DNA of 64,000 bases from Odontocerum albicorne (taxonomy: Eukaryota > Arthropoda > Insecta > Trichoptera > Odontoceridae). The translations under genes and the position numbers were made by a program. The stretch is taken from assembly GCA_949825065.1 (NCBI GenBank), contig OX463848.1, forward strand, positions 38,258,663 through 38,322,662, read 5' to 3'. The notes under the pieces were generated by a model that worked only from the letters and a program-made list of their open reading frames with translations, ran no database searches and was not told the origin of the DNA. Every line of letters starts with the position of its first letter. The stretch's first letter is position 1. Positions 45,082 through 55,330 of the stretch are shown one piece after another.

Positions 45082-46057
45082 TAGGGCTTCCAATAAACGA
45101 AACGGTTTTCGATTATTTCCCAGACAAAAACACGGTTTACCGCTTTTAACCGATTTTACAAAAATATATATTTAAAAATAAATTAATATCTTTTTTTTAA
45201 ATGACTTTTTCCATGGTAAGTTACGAAAATAGGAATAGCTTCTTGCCAGTCCAGGGATTTGAAGATGTGAGTTCGCAACTCGACTTGCTCTACCACAAAA
45301 TAACTTTTCTATTCTTGGCAATATTCTTATTGAGGATTTACAGTGCTGTAAAATATATTTATTGATGATTTACAGTGTTATTAAATATTCGAAATATATT
45401 TATTGATGATTTACAGTGTTATTAAATATTCAAAATATATTTATTGATGATTTAGTGTTATTAAATATTCAAAATATATTTATTGATGATTTACAGTGTT
45501 ATTAAATATTCGAAATATATTTATTGATGATTTACAGTGTTATTAAATATTCAAAATATATTTATTGATGATTTAGTGTTATTAAATATTCAAAATATAT
45601 TTATTGATGATTTAGTGTTATTAAATATTCAAAATATATTTATTGATGATTTACAGTGTTATTAAATATTCGAAATATATTTATTGATGATTTACAGTGT
45701 TATTAAATATTCGAAATATATTTATTGATGATTTACAGTGTTATAAAACATTGAAAATATATTTATTGATGATTTACAGCGTTATTAAATATTCAAAATA
45801 TATTTATTGATGATTTAGAGTGTTATTAAATATTGTAAATTGGCAACTTTTTGTGTGTTCATGAAACTACTTTTTCAATAATTAAATCAATCTTATCATA
45901 TCTATCAAATCACAATTTGGTCCTACATACTCGTATTAGCCAATTTTTCGTTTTTCAACTTGTTAGCCAAATAAAAATACCCGGTTTTTATGGTAAATTT
46001 GAAATAATCCAAATAACCGATTAAACGGTTTCAGTTTGAACTAATTTGCAAGCTCTA
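45082..46057. mobile_element. hAT-like non-autonomous element carrying a satellite array
   Basis: Left end TAGGGCTTCCAATAAACG and right end, in complement, TAGAGCTTGCAAATTAG; both continue into AAACGG/AAACCG-type blocks (ACCGATTTTAC and ACCGATTAAACGG). Flanks ATCGTAAG (45074-45081) and AACGTTAG (46058-46065) agree at six of eight positions, in keeping with hAT 8-bp duplications. The middle is mostly a 41/38-bp tandem array. No transposase. Confidence 0.65.
45325..45836 (+). repeat. 41/38-bp tandem array with higher-order pattern
   Basis: About 12 units of ATTTATTGATGATTTACAGT followed by GTTATTAAATATTCG. A long form (41 bp, with ACAG) and a short form (38 bp, ACA deleted) alternate: long-long-short occurs twice in a row (about 45361-45600), a 120-bp higher-order unit. 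Confidence 0.9.
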
Positions 46058-46139
46058 AACGTTAGTGCGCAGAATCGGGAGTGTATGCTTAATTCGTGTG
46101 TATATTTCATAAATATGTAAAATAAGACGACAGACTTCC

Positions 46140-46290
46140 ACGTGTCGCCCTTCAAGGGAACGCAGCCGGAAGAAGATTACCGGGAAGACCACCGAAGAGA
46201 TGGCGTGACAGCTGGCAATCCACGTCACAAGAAGGGGAACAAGCGGAACAAACAGACCATGATCTATAGGAAGAGGAAGAAGAAGAAGTA
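46140..46290 (+). pseudogene. LINE C-terminal fragment
   Basis: Plus-strand translation 'GRRLPGRPPKRWRDSWQ' followed by a Glu-rich end before AAGTAAAATAG. 'GRP.KRW.D' is the usual tail of RTE-like ORF2 proteins. It resembles the 3' end near 60690-60830 (minus), placed in LINE-I. Confidence 0.5.
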
Positions 46291-46424
46291 AAATAGGGAT
46301 TGATAAAGGAGCTGTAAAAGATAGGCCTACTGAAAAGCCAATACTGGTGAGAGTGCTTCGAAGTTTTTGGGCGTTTCTTCAACCATCTTTACTTTGAAGA
46401 CGTAATGAAATAAAATAAAAATGT

Positions 46425-46512
46425 TTGCGCTCCCCTGATGATGAGGGGAAAACCTTGAAACCTGTTATATAATATAAAGGGGAGTAAACAGTATTGGACA
46501 AAACATATTACA
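46425..46512 (+). mobile_element. PLE-like repeat copy, short
   Basis: TTTGCGCTCCCCTGATGATG, a GAGG/CCTT stem, then GAAACCTG. This copy has the best core of the family (CTGATGA, stem, GAAAC). The 3' part is diverged (GGAGTAAACAGTATTGGAC). Confidence 0.6.
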
Positions 46513-46576
46513 AGTTTATTATTATTCCAATAACAATGAGGGATAGCATAATTCTGCAACCATATTTCACACTTAC

Positions 46577-46731
46577 CTTATTTTTGAATAACTGACGAAT
46601 TTCTGAGGGGTACGAGTCAAAAATATATAAGTCAAGATAAAGAAATTTGCTGTAAGTATGGTCATTGTCAACATCAAAGCGATAAACCACACACTGGCTG
46701 GCCCGTTGACAGGCATCTGACAGCTCAAATT
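46577..46731 (-). CDS. Candidate internal host exon encoding a membrane segment
   Basis: On the minus strand a pyrimidine-rich tract ending TTGTGTCTTATAG precedes the exon and the donor AAG|GTAAGTGTG follows it (gtaagt = complement of 46571-46576). In the frame beginning with the first exon base the translation has no stop: 'NLSCQMPVNGPASV', then the hydrophobic 'WFIALMLTMTILTANFFIL' and 'TYIFLTRTPQKFVSYSKI'. That is a transmembrane helix with a positively charged flank. At 155 bp it is a normal internal exon size. It has no repeat similarity in this window. An alternative open frame lacks a helix. The gene is not recognised, and no partner exons were found. Confidence 0.55.
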
Positions 46732-47204
46732 CTATAAGACACAACAAAAAGCTAACCAAATGAAATCAAAGCTTATGTTTCTTCAATTTTTTTTAAAGAA
46801 TTTTGCGAAAGAGTGCTGAAAGTGACAGATGACGGATGACTTTCTGCGACCACGTTCAAAACAATGAAATCGAAGGCATTCCTTCTAGCTGACTACAAAG
46901 TAACATGACAAAACGAACGAATTCAGTTCCGTGAAATCGCAAATTTCTCCGTTTGAATCTTAGAAACGGAACACTTTTATTATTTGAAGGTAGCTACGTG
47001 ACATTTGACTTTAAATACAATTTAAGCTTGTTTTGGTCTTCATTATATTTTTTAATATTTTTTTTTTCTAATTTATATATTTCAATATTTTTTATTAATG
47101 TATTTGAAGGGGTGTAACAAAAGCGTATTGTGTGTCACATTGTTTAAAATTTACATAGATTTATGTATGAAAAAACTACAGAGGTCACGATGGTATATTG
47201 TAAA

Positions 47205-47340
47205 TTAGTGCATCTCAAAATGGGTGATATCGCCCCCTAGGGGTTGCTTGAACGATTAAGGGGGGTGGTAGTATCGCAGTATAGTAAAGGTATCGTCGGG
47301 GGCAATTAGGGGACGTTGAATAAAAATAAGGAGGATATGG
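47205..47340 (+). mobile_element. hAT-type terminal fragment
   Basis: TAGTGCATCTCAAAATGGGT then ATCGCCCCCTAGGGG and AAGGGGGGTGG fit the 5' end of hAT elements that begin CAGTGGTTCTCAAA-like. A right end was not found. Confidence 0.4.
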
Positions 47341-47458
47341 AAGCATAAAGAAAGAAGACAAGATAAGAAATGTTTGCAAAACCGTTCGTCATTTTTCATT
47401 CGTGGTGTAACATAGAGTTCAAGTCGTAGTGATTAGTTTATTTTCCAAATAAACACAC

Positions 47459-47668
47459 ATAATGCCATGTTTCATGAGCTTAGTACTTGTCATTAGTACT
47501 TATCGTTTGTACTAAGCTGCTTAGTGACAACAAGCATATTAGTACTAAGATTTACTAATGCTTAGTACTAATGTGCTTGTTTACACGTGGATACAAGTGC
47601 GAGTGACAAGTGTGAGTGAGAAGTACTAATGCCACGTACTAAGCTCGTGTAAACATGGCATAATGCAC
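47459..47668. mobile_element. Fold-back MITE, about 210 bp
   Basis: Ends ATGCCATGTTT and its complement AAACATGGCAT; the inverted repeats continue with GAGCTTAGTAC and GTACTAAGCTC. The interior is built from variants of TTAGTACT in both orientations, so the whole can fold. No ORF. Confidence 0.75.
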
Positions 47669-47939
47669 ATTATAACCTATCAGTAGTCAAGTTCGTCGAT
47701 AGGTCTTAACAAGAAAGTATTGGCAGGCAAGCGTGTCGTGCATTGTCTGGAAGTCCAGCATGCATCGGCAGGAATATGTTTGTGTAATGACTTGTTTACA
47801 ATACGATACAATAAATAGGTGACATGTATGAATCTAATTCAGATTGTTTCTGAATTTTGTGACATGCAAATTAAAAAAAGTGCAATGATCATTATATAAT
47901 ATTAAAAAAAATCATATTCGATATGGTCAATATTTACGG

Positions 47940-48215
47940 ACTACGGATCACATACAAAGCAAATTGTATTACATATTACGGATCACATACAAAGCAACTT
48001 GTATAACGGATCACATACAAAGCAAATTGTATCACGTATTACGGATCACATACAAAGCAAATTGTATTACATATTACGGACCACATACAAAGCACTTGTA
48101 TAACGGATCACATACAAAGCAAATTGTATTACGGATGACATACAAAGTAACATGTATAACGGGTCGCATACAAAGCAAATTGTATTACGGATTACATACA
48201 AAGTAAATTGTATTA
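47940..48215 (+). repeat. Minisatellite with 27-28 and 35-bp units
   Basis: Nine to ten units of ACGGATCACATACAAAGCAA then ATTGTAT; some carry an extra TACATATT-type block. Open frames across it are by-products of the repeat. Confidence 0.9.
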
Positions 48216-48552
48216 TTGTTGTTTCAGTAAAACAACAATTTACACATGAATATTTTTATCCATTTTCTTACATATCTATCATACGTTTCTGTGTTTTCTA
48301 GTGCTTATTAATAATACAATCATATCAGGTTTGTGTCGGTACAATACTGTTTTAAACTTACAGTCAATATATTTATCATATTCTTTATTACAATATAAAC
48401 GAAAATAGGGAATAAAATCGTTAAAGAGTTGTGAACCATTAACATTTATTTATATGATACATATCTATCGAATCATCTGTGTTAATTGATGAATAAGGTA
48501 TTTGTTAACAAGGAAAAAATCTTTAAATGAGGGAAAACTAAATGAAAACTAC

Positions 48553-48776
48553 TATAGTTCAGAAAATGTAGGATGAGTCCTGTGACAGTTCACAAATTTG
48601 CCCCAATACAACCTTGTAACGATGTTCAGTAATTTTAATTACTTTATCAACTTTAATATAAGCTTCAATTCTAATAAATAGCAAGTTACTCGTATTTAGG
48701 TAAATACATTACATAAGGTTGTATTGGGGCAAATTTGTGAGCTGTCACAGGACTCATCCCACATTTTCCGAACTAT
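48553..48776. mobile_element. TA-flanked MITE with about 65-bp inverted repeats
   Basis: Left TATAGTTCAGAAAATGT and right complement TATAGTTCGGAAAATGT continue as near-perfect inverted repeats through GACTCATCC/GGATGAGTC and TTGCCCCAATACAACCTT. Non-coding core of about 95 bp. The TA at both ends suggests Tc1/mariner-type mobilisation. Confidence 0.85.
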
Positions 48777-49104
48777 AACTGAATTTTAAATAAAGTTACT
48801 GTGGTTGATTTTAAAAGTTATCTAATATTTTCAAGCTTCAAGGTGTCTTACTTACAACATTTTTCTTTACTGTATGTTGTAGGACGTAGGTTGAAATATA
48901 GATACATAAAAGAACGCTAATTTGTCACTACATCTTTCTGTTTGTTCGCCTGAAGTTTATTTTTCTGAAAAGGGTGGCGGTAGGCCAAATAAGTTTGAGG
49001 AACTCTGGTATAAATCATTGTCGGTACATTGGATAAAAGTTTGTTATTCAACAAATGGTTTACTAGTTTAATACGTATGAATAAGTGCGAAGATTGAGAA
49101 TACA

Positions 49105-49690
49105 TACACTTCCATACCATCTCTCTGTCAGGGTAGGTAGAGAGGAAAGAGCGCCAAACTTTCATATCTCAACACACATTGACGACCTCCGTGGTCTGGT
49201 GGTAAGACACTTGTCTGGCGATCCGGAGGTTGCGGGTTCAATCCCCGCTGGAACCCAGATTTTTTTAAATAGGATTCTAGTCTGGTTAACACTTAGGCCC
49301 TATAAAACATATTTCTGGTTGGTTGGAAGTGATTGTCACATAGCAATAAACTAGCCAGGTTAAAAAAAACACACCCTTAGCCTCTTCTACATTCATACAC
49401 CTTGTCATACAATTACCCTGATTTTCTACGTTTCTCCCTTTCAGTTCATTCATTAGATCCAACCATATTTTTTATGGTCTTCCTTTCATAAGCGTTTGAC
49501 ACATATTTGCACTGTTTTGTTATGGTTAACGTGTGTGGTTTGTTAGCGTTTCTTCATTCATTCACTCCACATGCCCAAACTATCTCAGCGTGCTCTTTTT
49601 CATCTTACTTAACACATCAGCCTTAAGTTCACATTAATATTTAATTCCTTCATTTCATCATACATTGTCACTCCATATACTCATCTTAAA
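49105..49690 (-). mobile_element. LINE-A 3' end split by a SINE-1 insertion
   Basis: The parts 49105-49180 (complement of ACCATCTCTCTGTCAGGGTA) and 49372-49690 (TAGCCTCTTCTACATTCATA onwards, with the complement of the 'FGHV' block at CACATGCCCAAACTATCTC) are collinear halves of one LINE-A copy. Confidence 0.8.
49181..49371 (+). mobile_element. SINE-1 nested in LINE-A
   Basis: Head ACCTCCGTGGTCTGGTGGTA, B box GGTTCAATCC (49235-49244), TTTAAATAGGATTCTAGTCT, hairpin region GATTGTCACATAGCAATAA and an A run. AACACAC occurs before (49171-49177) and after (49368-49374), a probable target duplication. Confidence 0.85.
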
Positions 49691-49769
49691 GCAGCCTATA
49701 ATAAATATAGATTTATTTGTAGTTTGCACTGATATATTCTTGAATTACATATTTATTTTAAGGCAGAAG

Positions 49770-49960
49770 AAACAACCTCCGTGGCCTGGTGGTAAGACTG
49801 ATTTATCCGTCAATCCGGAGGATGTGGGTTCGATCCCCGCTGAAACCCAGATTCTTAAAAAAATAGGATTCTAGTCTGGTTTTCACTTAGGAGCCATTAA
49901 AACATATTTCTGGTTGGTTGGGAGAGATTGCCACATGGCAATAAGCTAACCAGGTTTAAA
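49770..49960 (+). mobile_element. SINE-1 copy
   Basis: Very like the copy at 49181-49371: ACCTCCGTGGCCTGGTGGTA, B box GGTTCGATCCCC, AAATAGGATTCTAGTCTGG, hairpin GATTGCCACATGGCAATAA (ATTGCC pairs GGCAAT) and an A run. The shared ATAGGATTCTAG block marks these two as one subfamily. Confidence 0.85.
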
Positions 49961-49969
49961 AAAACATTT

Positions 49970-50100
49970 AAAAGAAAAGCTACCAAAACGTTAGGGCTCA
50001 TCTCATAACATCCTTCCGATTGAGAGACAGACACCCCGCCAATCGACGGTGAGCTCAACCCAGAGAACATCACATGTTTGTACACGTATATCATATTTAC
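49970..50100 (-). mobile_element. LINE-H fragment
   Basis: AAGCTACCAAAACGTTAGGG, CTCATCTCATAACATCCTTC and ACACCCCGCCAATCGACGGT parallel 38590-38680. It directly follows the SINE-1 A run. Confidence 0.45.
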
Positions 50101-50202
50101 AAAAAATAAATGATAATTATTAAATACTTGTACTTAATACAAATGTTAATTGAATAGATATAAACGAAAACTGTTAAAAATAAATGTGCATTTGAACATA
50201 TA

Positions 50203-50758
50203 CAGGATGCGTTTTATGTTCCAGGCCGATTTTCTTTAGCGGCCATTTTGATTTGGCTGTTATTTGTCAGTTCATATTTGACAATCGTATAGAATGGTCA
50301 ATACCAATTTATTATGGAGCATCTAACTCTGCAACAACGTGTTGAAGTCATTAAAATATTTTATTTAAATAATTATTCAATTGTGAGTACGCGAAAAAAA
50401 TTGCGTGTTTTTTTTTTGTTTAAATCATGTGCCAAGCAAGTCAACCATTCAGCGAGTAATTAATAATTCTAAAAATTTGCATACACTGGGAGATAAATCA
50501 AAGTCTGAGCGACAACGTAGCCAACGTACTCTAGTGCGTCCGTGAACCTCTCATCGACACCGTGCACAAGAATTTGGAATGTCTCAATCACGTTTGTTAA
50601 AAATTATCAAAAAAGGTTTGCATTTTTATCCGTATTAAATTTAATTGACACAAGATCTAGAGGAAAATTACCATAAACGGCAGCGAGATTGGAGTGCTTG
50701 ACAGCCAAATCAAAATGGCGGCCAAACAAAATCGTCCTGGAACATAAAACGTACCCTG
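50203..50758 (+). mobile_element. Deleted mariner-like element with TA flanks
   Basis: TACAGGATGCGTTTTATGTT at the left (50201) is mirrored by the complement at the right, ending CCCTGTA at 50760; inner blocks GGCCATTTTGATTTGGCTGT are also inverted. TA (50201-50202 and 50759-50760) flanks both ends. Only N-terminal transposase codons remain. Confidence 0.88.
50314..50640 (+). pseudogene. Mariner-like transposase N-terminal region
   Basis: ATG at 50314 opens 'MEHLTLQQRVEVIKIFYLNN', the first helix-turn-helix of this transposase type. After frame changes the blocks 'SERQRSQRTLVRP', a stop, 'HRHRAQEFGMSQSRLLKII' and 'LHFYPY' are seen, which match the second DNA-binding subdomain. The catalytic domain is deleted. 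Confidence 0.75.
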
Positions 50759-50923
50759 TACATACATATATACACTCAATCCCTGATTCGCTGCCAGCGT
50801 AAAACGAGAACATCAAATAAGAATTCAAATTTTGACAAAACAGAGAAAGAAATCATTTAAGTGTGCGAATTAAGGGATAATCAGCTATCTTAGAACACGC
50901 AATGAGTCTTGTGAGATGGTTAA

Positions 50924-51553
50924 CCTTTCCTTCCTGTGTTGGGTATCTTCTACACGTTGCTTCTAATAACCATCAATATCTCTATAAATATAATAAATAC
51001 AAGGTTAAGAGTTTAGGTATTCCTCCATAATATATTTACGCATTGATTTAAAAAATAATATTAATAATAATCAGAATTTATCGACTACATCGAGGTGTTT
51101 TGTAAAGATCGAAAACAAATTCGCATTTAAACGCGGCGAGTGCCTCGTCTTGACGATAGGTGAATAGTATGCGGGAAGCGCGACACTATATTCGCATCTC
51201 ACTCTTGCATACTAGACAGAATTGCGAGGAGCTGAATTGTCTCAACGTCGCAAGCAAAGGCGTATGCGCCGGGGTATGCGACTGACGTTCCGCGCCACTA
51301 GTTGCCTCTAGGCTTGCAAATAGGTTAGACGTACGCCCGTTCCGTGAGCGTTTTTTAATGTTTTCAGATGGTTTTTTAATGTTTTCAGCAAATAAATCTC
51401 AATTATTATAATTTTTAACTTCAATTATAATTAATTAAGGGGATTATCTATGAATGTTCTTATTTTTCCGATTTAAAATCGCTAATTTTTTATTGCGTAC
51501 TCACTACCCAACACCGTAACACGCGTATTATTTTTATCACCGTAATAGAAGGG
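50924..51553 (+). mobile_element. piggyBac-like MITE, copy 1
   Basis: TTAA flanks both ends (50920-50923 and 51554-51557). Termini are CCTTTCCTTCCTGTG and, in complement, CCCTTCTATTACGGTG, with GTGTTGGGTA subterminally on both sides. The CpG-rich core (51130-51345) has no ORF. The inverted second copy is 62033-62634. TTAA targeting and C-rich ends point to piggyBac. Confidence 0.88.
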
Positions 51554-51574
51554 TTAATGAATACATTAAATTAA

Positions 51575-51765
51575 ATTAAATTAATAATAAATAGGTTTAT
51601 AGAAAACAATACAGTTTGCAAATATAATATATATCCTGTAATCATACGTACTCGTATACGTTGTGAAAATGGAAAAGAAAAACTTTAAGAGAGAAGCTAT
51701 AAAAGGTCTGAGCTCAATCTAAAATTTCATATCAGCCAAGATATACCCTCATTATTAGAAAATAT
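51575..51765 (-). mobile_element. LINE-H fragment
   Basis: AATAATAAATAGGTTTATAG at the start and AGAAGCTATAAAAGGTCTGA then GATATACCCTCATTATTAG parallel the 38490-38650 copy. Confidence 0.45.
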
Positions 51766-51954
51766 GTCGTTTCGTGAAACTTGTATATTTTCTGGTATAA
51801 CGTGCCATTGACAATTAATTAATAATCATGATTTTTTTTATCGATTCATTAATGTATTTTATTTTTATACAGGCCATGCTCCCACTTTCAGGCGTACCAC
51901 CCATACAATCCATTCACAAGACAATCTTACGAATATAATAAATCATATTCTCCC

Positions 51955-52225
51955 TCATTTTGAATGTTCTTTTCAGTTCATCAGTTGGAATTTTAAATGT
52001 TCTTCTTGGTTGAATGAATGTTCTTCTTGGTTGAGGAGTTTACATTTTGAATTTTCTCTTTGGCTAACGAGTTAGTATTTTGAATTTTCTTCGTGATTCA
52101 CGAGTTGGATTTTCGAATGTTCTTTTGATTGATGAGTAGTCATTTTGAATGTTCTTCTTGGTTGAGGAGTTTACATTTTGAATGTTCATCTTGATTGATG
52201 AGTTGACATTTTGAACATTCTTTTT
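51955..52225 (-). repeat. Degenerate tandem array, unit about 36-39 bp
   Basis: TTTTGAATGTTCTTCTTGG with TTGAGGAGTTTACA recurs about seven times with substitutions. In the minus frame this gives repeated 'IQNVNSS' codons, a product of the repeat. Confidence 0.8.
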
Positions 52226-52391
52226 TCTTTCTGGTCGTTTCAATCTTGCAAGAGAATCGATTATGATAAAAAAAGAAGTGCTTCTATGCAAAACTATCCA
52301 CGAAGTCCCAAGTATTTGACAGTCACTCTCACAAAAAATCTTAAGGTTAAGTGATTGTTCGCTTTCTTGAAAAGACCTACATAAGGTGTAA

Positions 52392-52694
52392 GTGACCGAT
52401 CACTTTTTCCTGTGTATTCTATTCTTCCCTGAACAACGAACCCGAGATCTACAAAAACACCACACGAAGAAAAAAATTTTGAACAATCCAAATGAAATAA
52501 TAGCATTCGTTTCGCATGCTTGCACCAGAGAGAAGACTACCAGTACACGATGGTTATCGGTGGCAGATTGTTTGCAAAAGGCGAGTGACTTTGAACGGAA
52601 CCTTTTTGTTACATTCGCAGCTCCCGCCAGTTTGTGTAGATATCTGCATATTATTACAGGCCGATACGGATTCGTGAATTTTTCGCTAAATTAA
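52392..52694 (+). other. Open reading frame, possibly from a hAT-type gene
   Basis: A 100-codon frame. Its middle 'TSTRWLSVADCLQKA' resembles the 'TRWLS...C' block of hAT-type transposases and related domesticated proteins. Nothing else in it supports this, and no hAT ends are seen close by. Could be chance. Confidence 0.22.
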
Positions 52695-52699
52695 GCAAT

Positions 52700-53750
52700 C
52701 ACCAGGCTGTTAAAGATTTCAGTAGGGTTGTCCAATGCCTCTTTAAGAAACAGCGATCCTCTTTTTATTGCACTGATGTAGCAAAATCAATAGAAACTCC
52801 AGTGTTTCACGTTAATTGAGATAATCGAGAAGCTGTGAGTTTTGCTACAAGTCTGGCGATGGAATATAGGTAGAAATTTGAAACAGAGATGTTAATTTAT
52901 TTGTATAAGATCTGTCGGAGTATTTTAAAGCTTGGTTTGGCTTATGATGTCGATGTTTAAACGTTAAAGTTTTCATCTTCAGGGCTTATTTGTAGTCAAT
53001 TTTACTGCAAGGAGATGCTCGACGGATACCGAATGCTTCAATACATCAGGATTGCCAATCCAAATATGTTGAGGAACACCATACGAATTGATGAATATTT
53101 ATTTTACTCAGATATTAAACGCTTTTGTTTCGTGCAAACCCTACCCTAAAGACTTTTAATTTACGACAATCTTGGACAAAAAGTTTTCACAACGAATTTA
53201 TTAGCATGGTTTGAATGCAGGCCATAACGAACTGATATACTCGTATTATATAGCTTCCGTTCCGAGTTGTTTCGTTTTGGTGTTGGCCGGCACTCCACTG
53301 GATGGCATGGTTTGCAGGGCATTTTCTAGGTTTATAGGTCATATGGACAATTGAGAGAACTTATCAATTGATTTTGCATATACAGAACCTGGGTATGTTG
53401 CTATTTTATAATTATATACTCAATTTGTACTTGTTCTAAAGAGAAATCTACTTTAACAAATAAATATTGTGTATTTACCAAACGGTAGAAGCACTTTTTA
53501 AATTTCGACTGAAATGCTAACTGTTTGTTATCTTGTTTTGTCTTTCAGCTGAAAAAGGCAATATCAAATTACTGAAAGAGAAATAGCCTGATATTTTCGT
53601 CATCATTTGTTTAAATTTTATTTATTTTACATTTGGTTTAACAAAATAAGAGGCTATTTTCATAATCATTTATTTTAATTTTATTTATTTTACAGAAGAT
53701 ATAGGTTTAACAAAATAACAAGACAAACATTAAAGTAGTGCATAATGAAA
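52700..53750. other. No recognisable gene
   Basis: AT-rich. TTTTATTTATTTTACA and GGTTTAACAAAATAA are each repeated at 53617-53652 and 53680-53719, a local duplication. Confidence 0.45.
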
Positions 53751-53853
53751 ACAGAAAAAAATATAGCTAATGTTTCTCTAGTGGCCCAGCTACACCTATA
53801 AATTTAACTATGGAGTTAAATCCTCAATATATTTAAGCGCCCTTGGGGAGAGA

Positions 53854-54075
53854 TTATCCCGTAAACGGTGGTTTATAAATTGTCTTTTTATTGCTATTCA
53901 CCGAGATATGGGAGATATCGATATCGAAAAATTCATTCAACAAGGTAATTTCGTGTGCGAGTGGTGATTCTCTTAACAGCTTTGTTCGTGAATACGGAAC
54001 CGAAAATAATCTTAATTCACGATGGCGTAAATAATTGTCTGGTAAAATAAACAGAAGTTTGTCAATCAACAACAA
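53854..54075 (-). pseudogene. LINE-E C-terminal fragment
   Basis: 'LPDNYLRHRELRLFSVPYS' , 'SPLAHEITLLNEF' and 'IDISHISVNSNKK' align in order with 14241-14498. 73 codons remain open. Confidence 0.6.
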
Positions 54076-54280
54076 TCAACTTACTCGTTAAAAAAATAAG
54101 ACAGAGCCATGGATAAAATATATACTTTATGTAAAAAAAGGTGTCACATAAATCTCTTTTGGATACGCTAGTCAGGAAATTTTGGATTCCTTCCATGTTT
54201 TGCGAACCAGTGAATAATTAAGAAGTCTTATAATATCTCGTATCATTGTCATAATTTTCCCATTTTTTTGTTTAATTTAT

Positions 54281-54568
54281 TTAATAATATGGTCACTCGA
54301 CCATGATATCCATATTGATAAAATTTATTTGATAATATGGTCACTCGACCATGATATCTATATTGATAAAATTTATTTGATAATATGGTCACTCGACCAT
54401 GATATCCATATTGATAAAATTTATTTGATAATATGGTCACTCGACCATGATATCCATATTGATAAAATTGATTTGATAATATGGTCACTCGACCATGATA
54501 TCCATATTGATAAAACTTATTTGATAATATGGTCACTCGACCATGATATCCATATTGATAAAATTTAA
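54281..54568. repeat. 48-bp tandem array with built-in hairpins
   Basis: Six units starting 54281, 54329, 54377, 54425, 54473 and 54521. Each contains ATGGTC-ACTC-GACCAT, a perfect short hairpin, and CCATATT with AATATGG, a second pairing across unit borders. Units are nearly identical. As 48 is a multiple of three, frames are open on both strands; I do not consider these genes. Confidence 0.93.
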
Positions 54569-55124
54569 CGCATACAGTAGAGATTTTTACAGTTTATAAA
54601 CTTCAAACTGTAAATCCCAATAATTGAGTTGGACTATCATATATGTTGTCGAAAGTGATGAGGATAATAATATTGTCAAACAGAAGAAAAATGTTTGATC
54701 TCACAATAGTGATAAAAATTATCAACTCGTATTTCAATAGTCCGAAACTTACTCAGATTTTCATGTTACACGAAACTTGCAGGCTCACTCAACAAAATGT
54801 TTTATTCCATAATTAAATGGTAGCCACTAATTATTTGTACAACTGTTGCATAACAAGACTGCACAGGTAAGGTTAATCAATATGGGCATTGTATGGATTT
54901 TCATATGGCATTGGCTATTTACATAAGTAAATGAATTGATTGAATTGTGTACATGGATTTGCCCTATTGGGTTGATCGACTAGTACTATTTTTTTTCTAT
55001 TATATGTATGTAACACTGTTTACATGTCAATGTTAAATTATATACATGTTTGTTGCGTGTTTTTGATCTTTGTGTCAAAAAAATCATTTATAAATTGAAA
55101 TGAAATGGAATGTAAATTTATTTG

Positions 55125-55330
55125 GAGTCTCCACTGAGCTCTAACAATGGGCATATTCAGTCAAGTTCAAATCACTCTTTTTTTGGTTCATGCTATCCTT
55201 CCACCACGTTATTGGACAACCTCTCCTTCGCTTTCTATGGTTTTCCATTAATAGTCTGATTTTCTACTTGTTTAGCAGGTTTCTTATGTACATGCCCAGC
55301 CCATACCACTGAAGTCTCTCTAAATTATAG
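55125..55330 (-). pseudogene. RTE-like LINE C-terminal fragment
   Basis: Minus translation 'ERLQWYGLGMYIRNLLNK', a stop, then 'KRRRGCPITWWKDSMNQKK' resembles the 'RWYGH..R...GKRPRGRP..RW.D' C-terminus. Family not placed. Confidence 0.5.

Noticed and set aside
45325..45836. CRISPR-like repeat array
   Set aside because: Repeats are directly adjacent with no unique spacers, in eukaryotic transposon-rich DNA.
47964..48206. 80-codon frame
   Set aside because: Lies wholly in a minisatellite with unit lengths of 27-35 bp.
49183..49250. Possible tRNA gene
   Set aside because: A and B boxes are good, but no acceptor stem pairs and the sequence continues as SINE-1.
54249..54568. Frames with 16-residue repeats on both strands
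   Set aside because: Consequence of the 48-bp array; open in both directions, no start context or homology.
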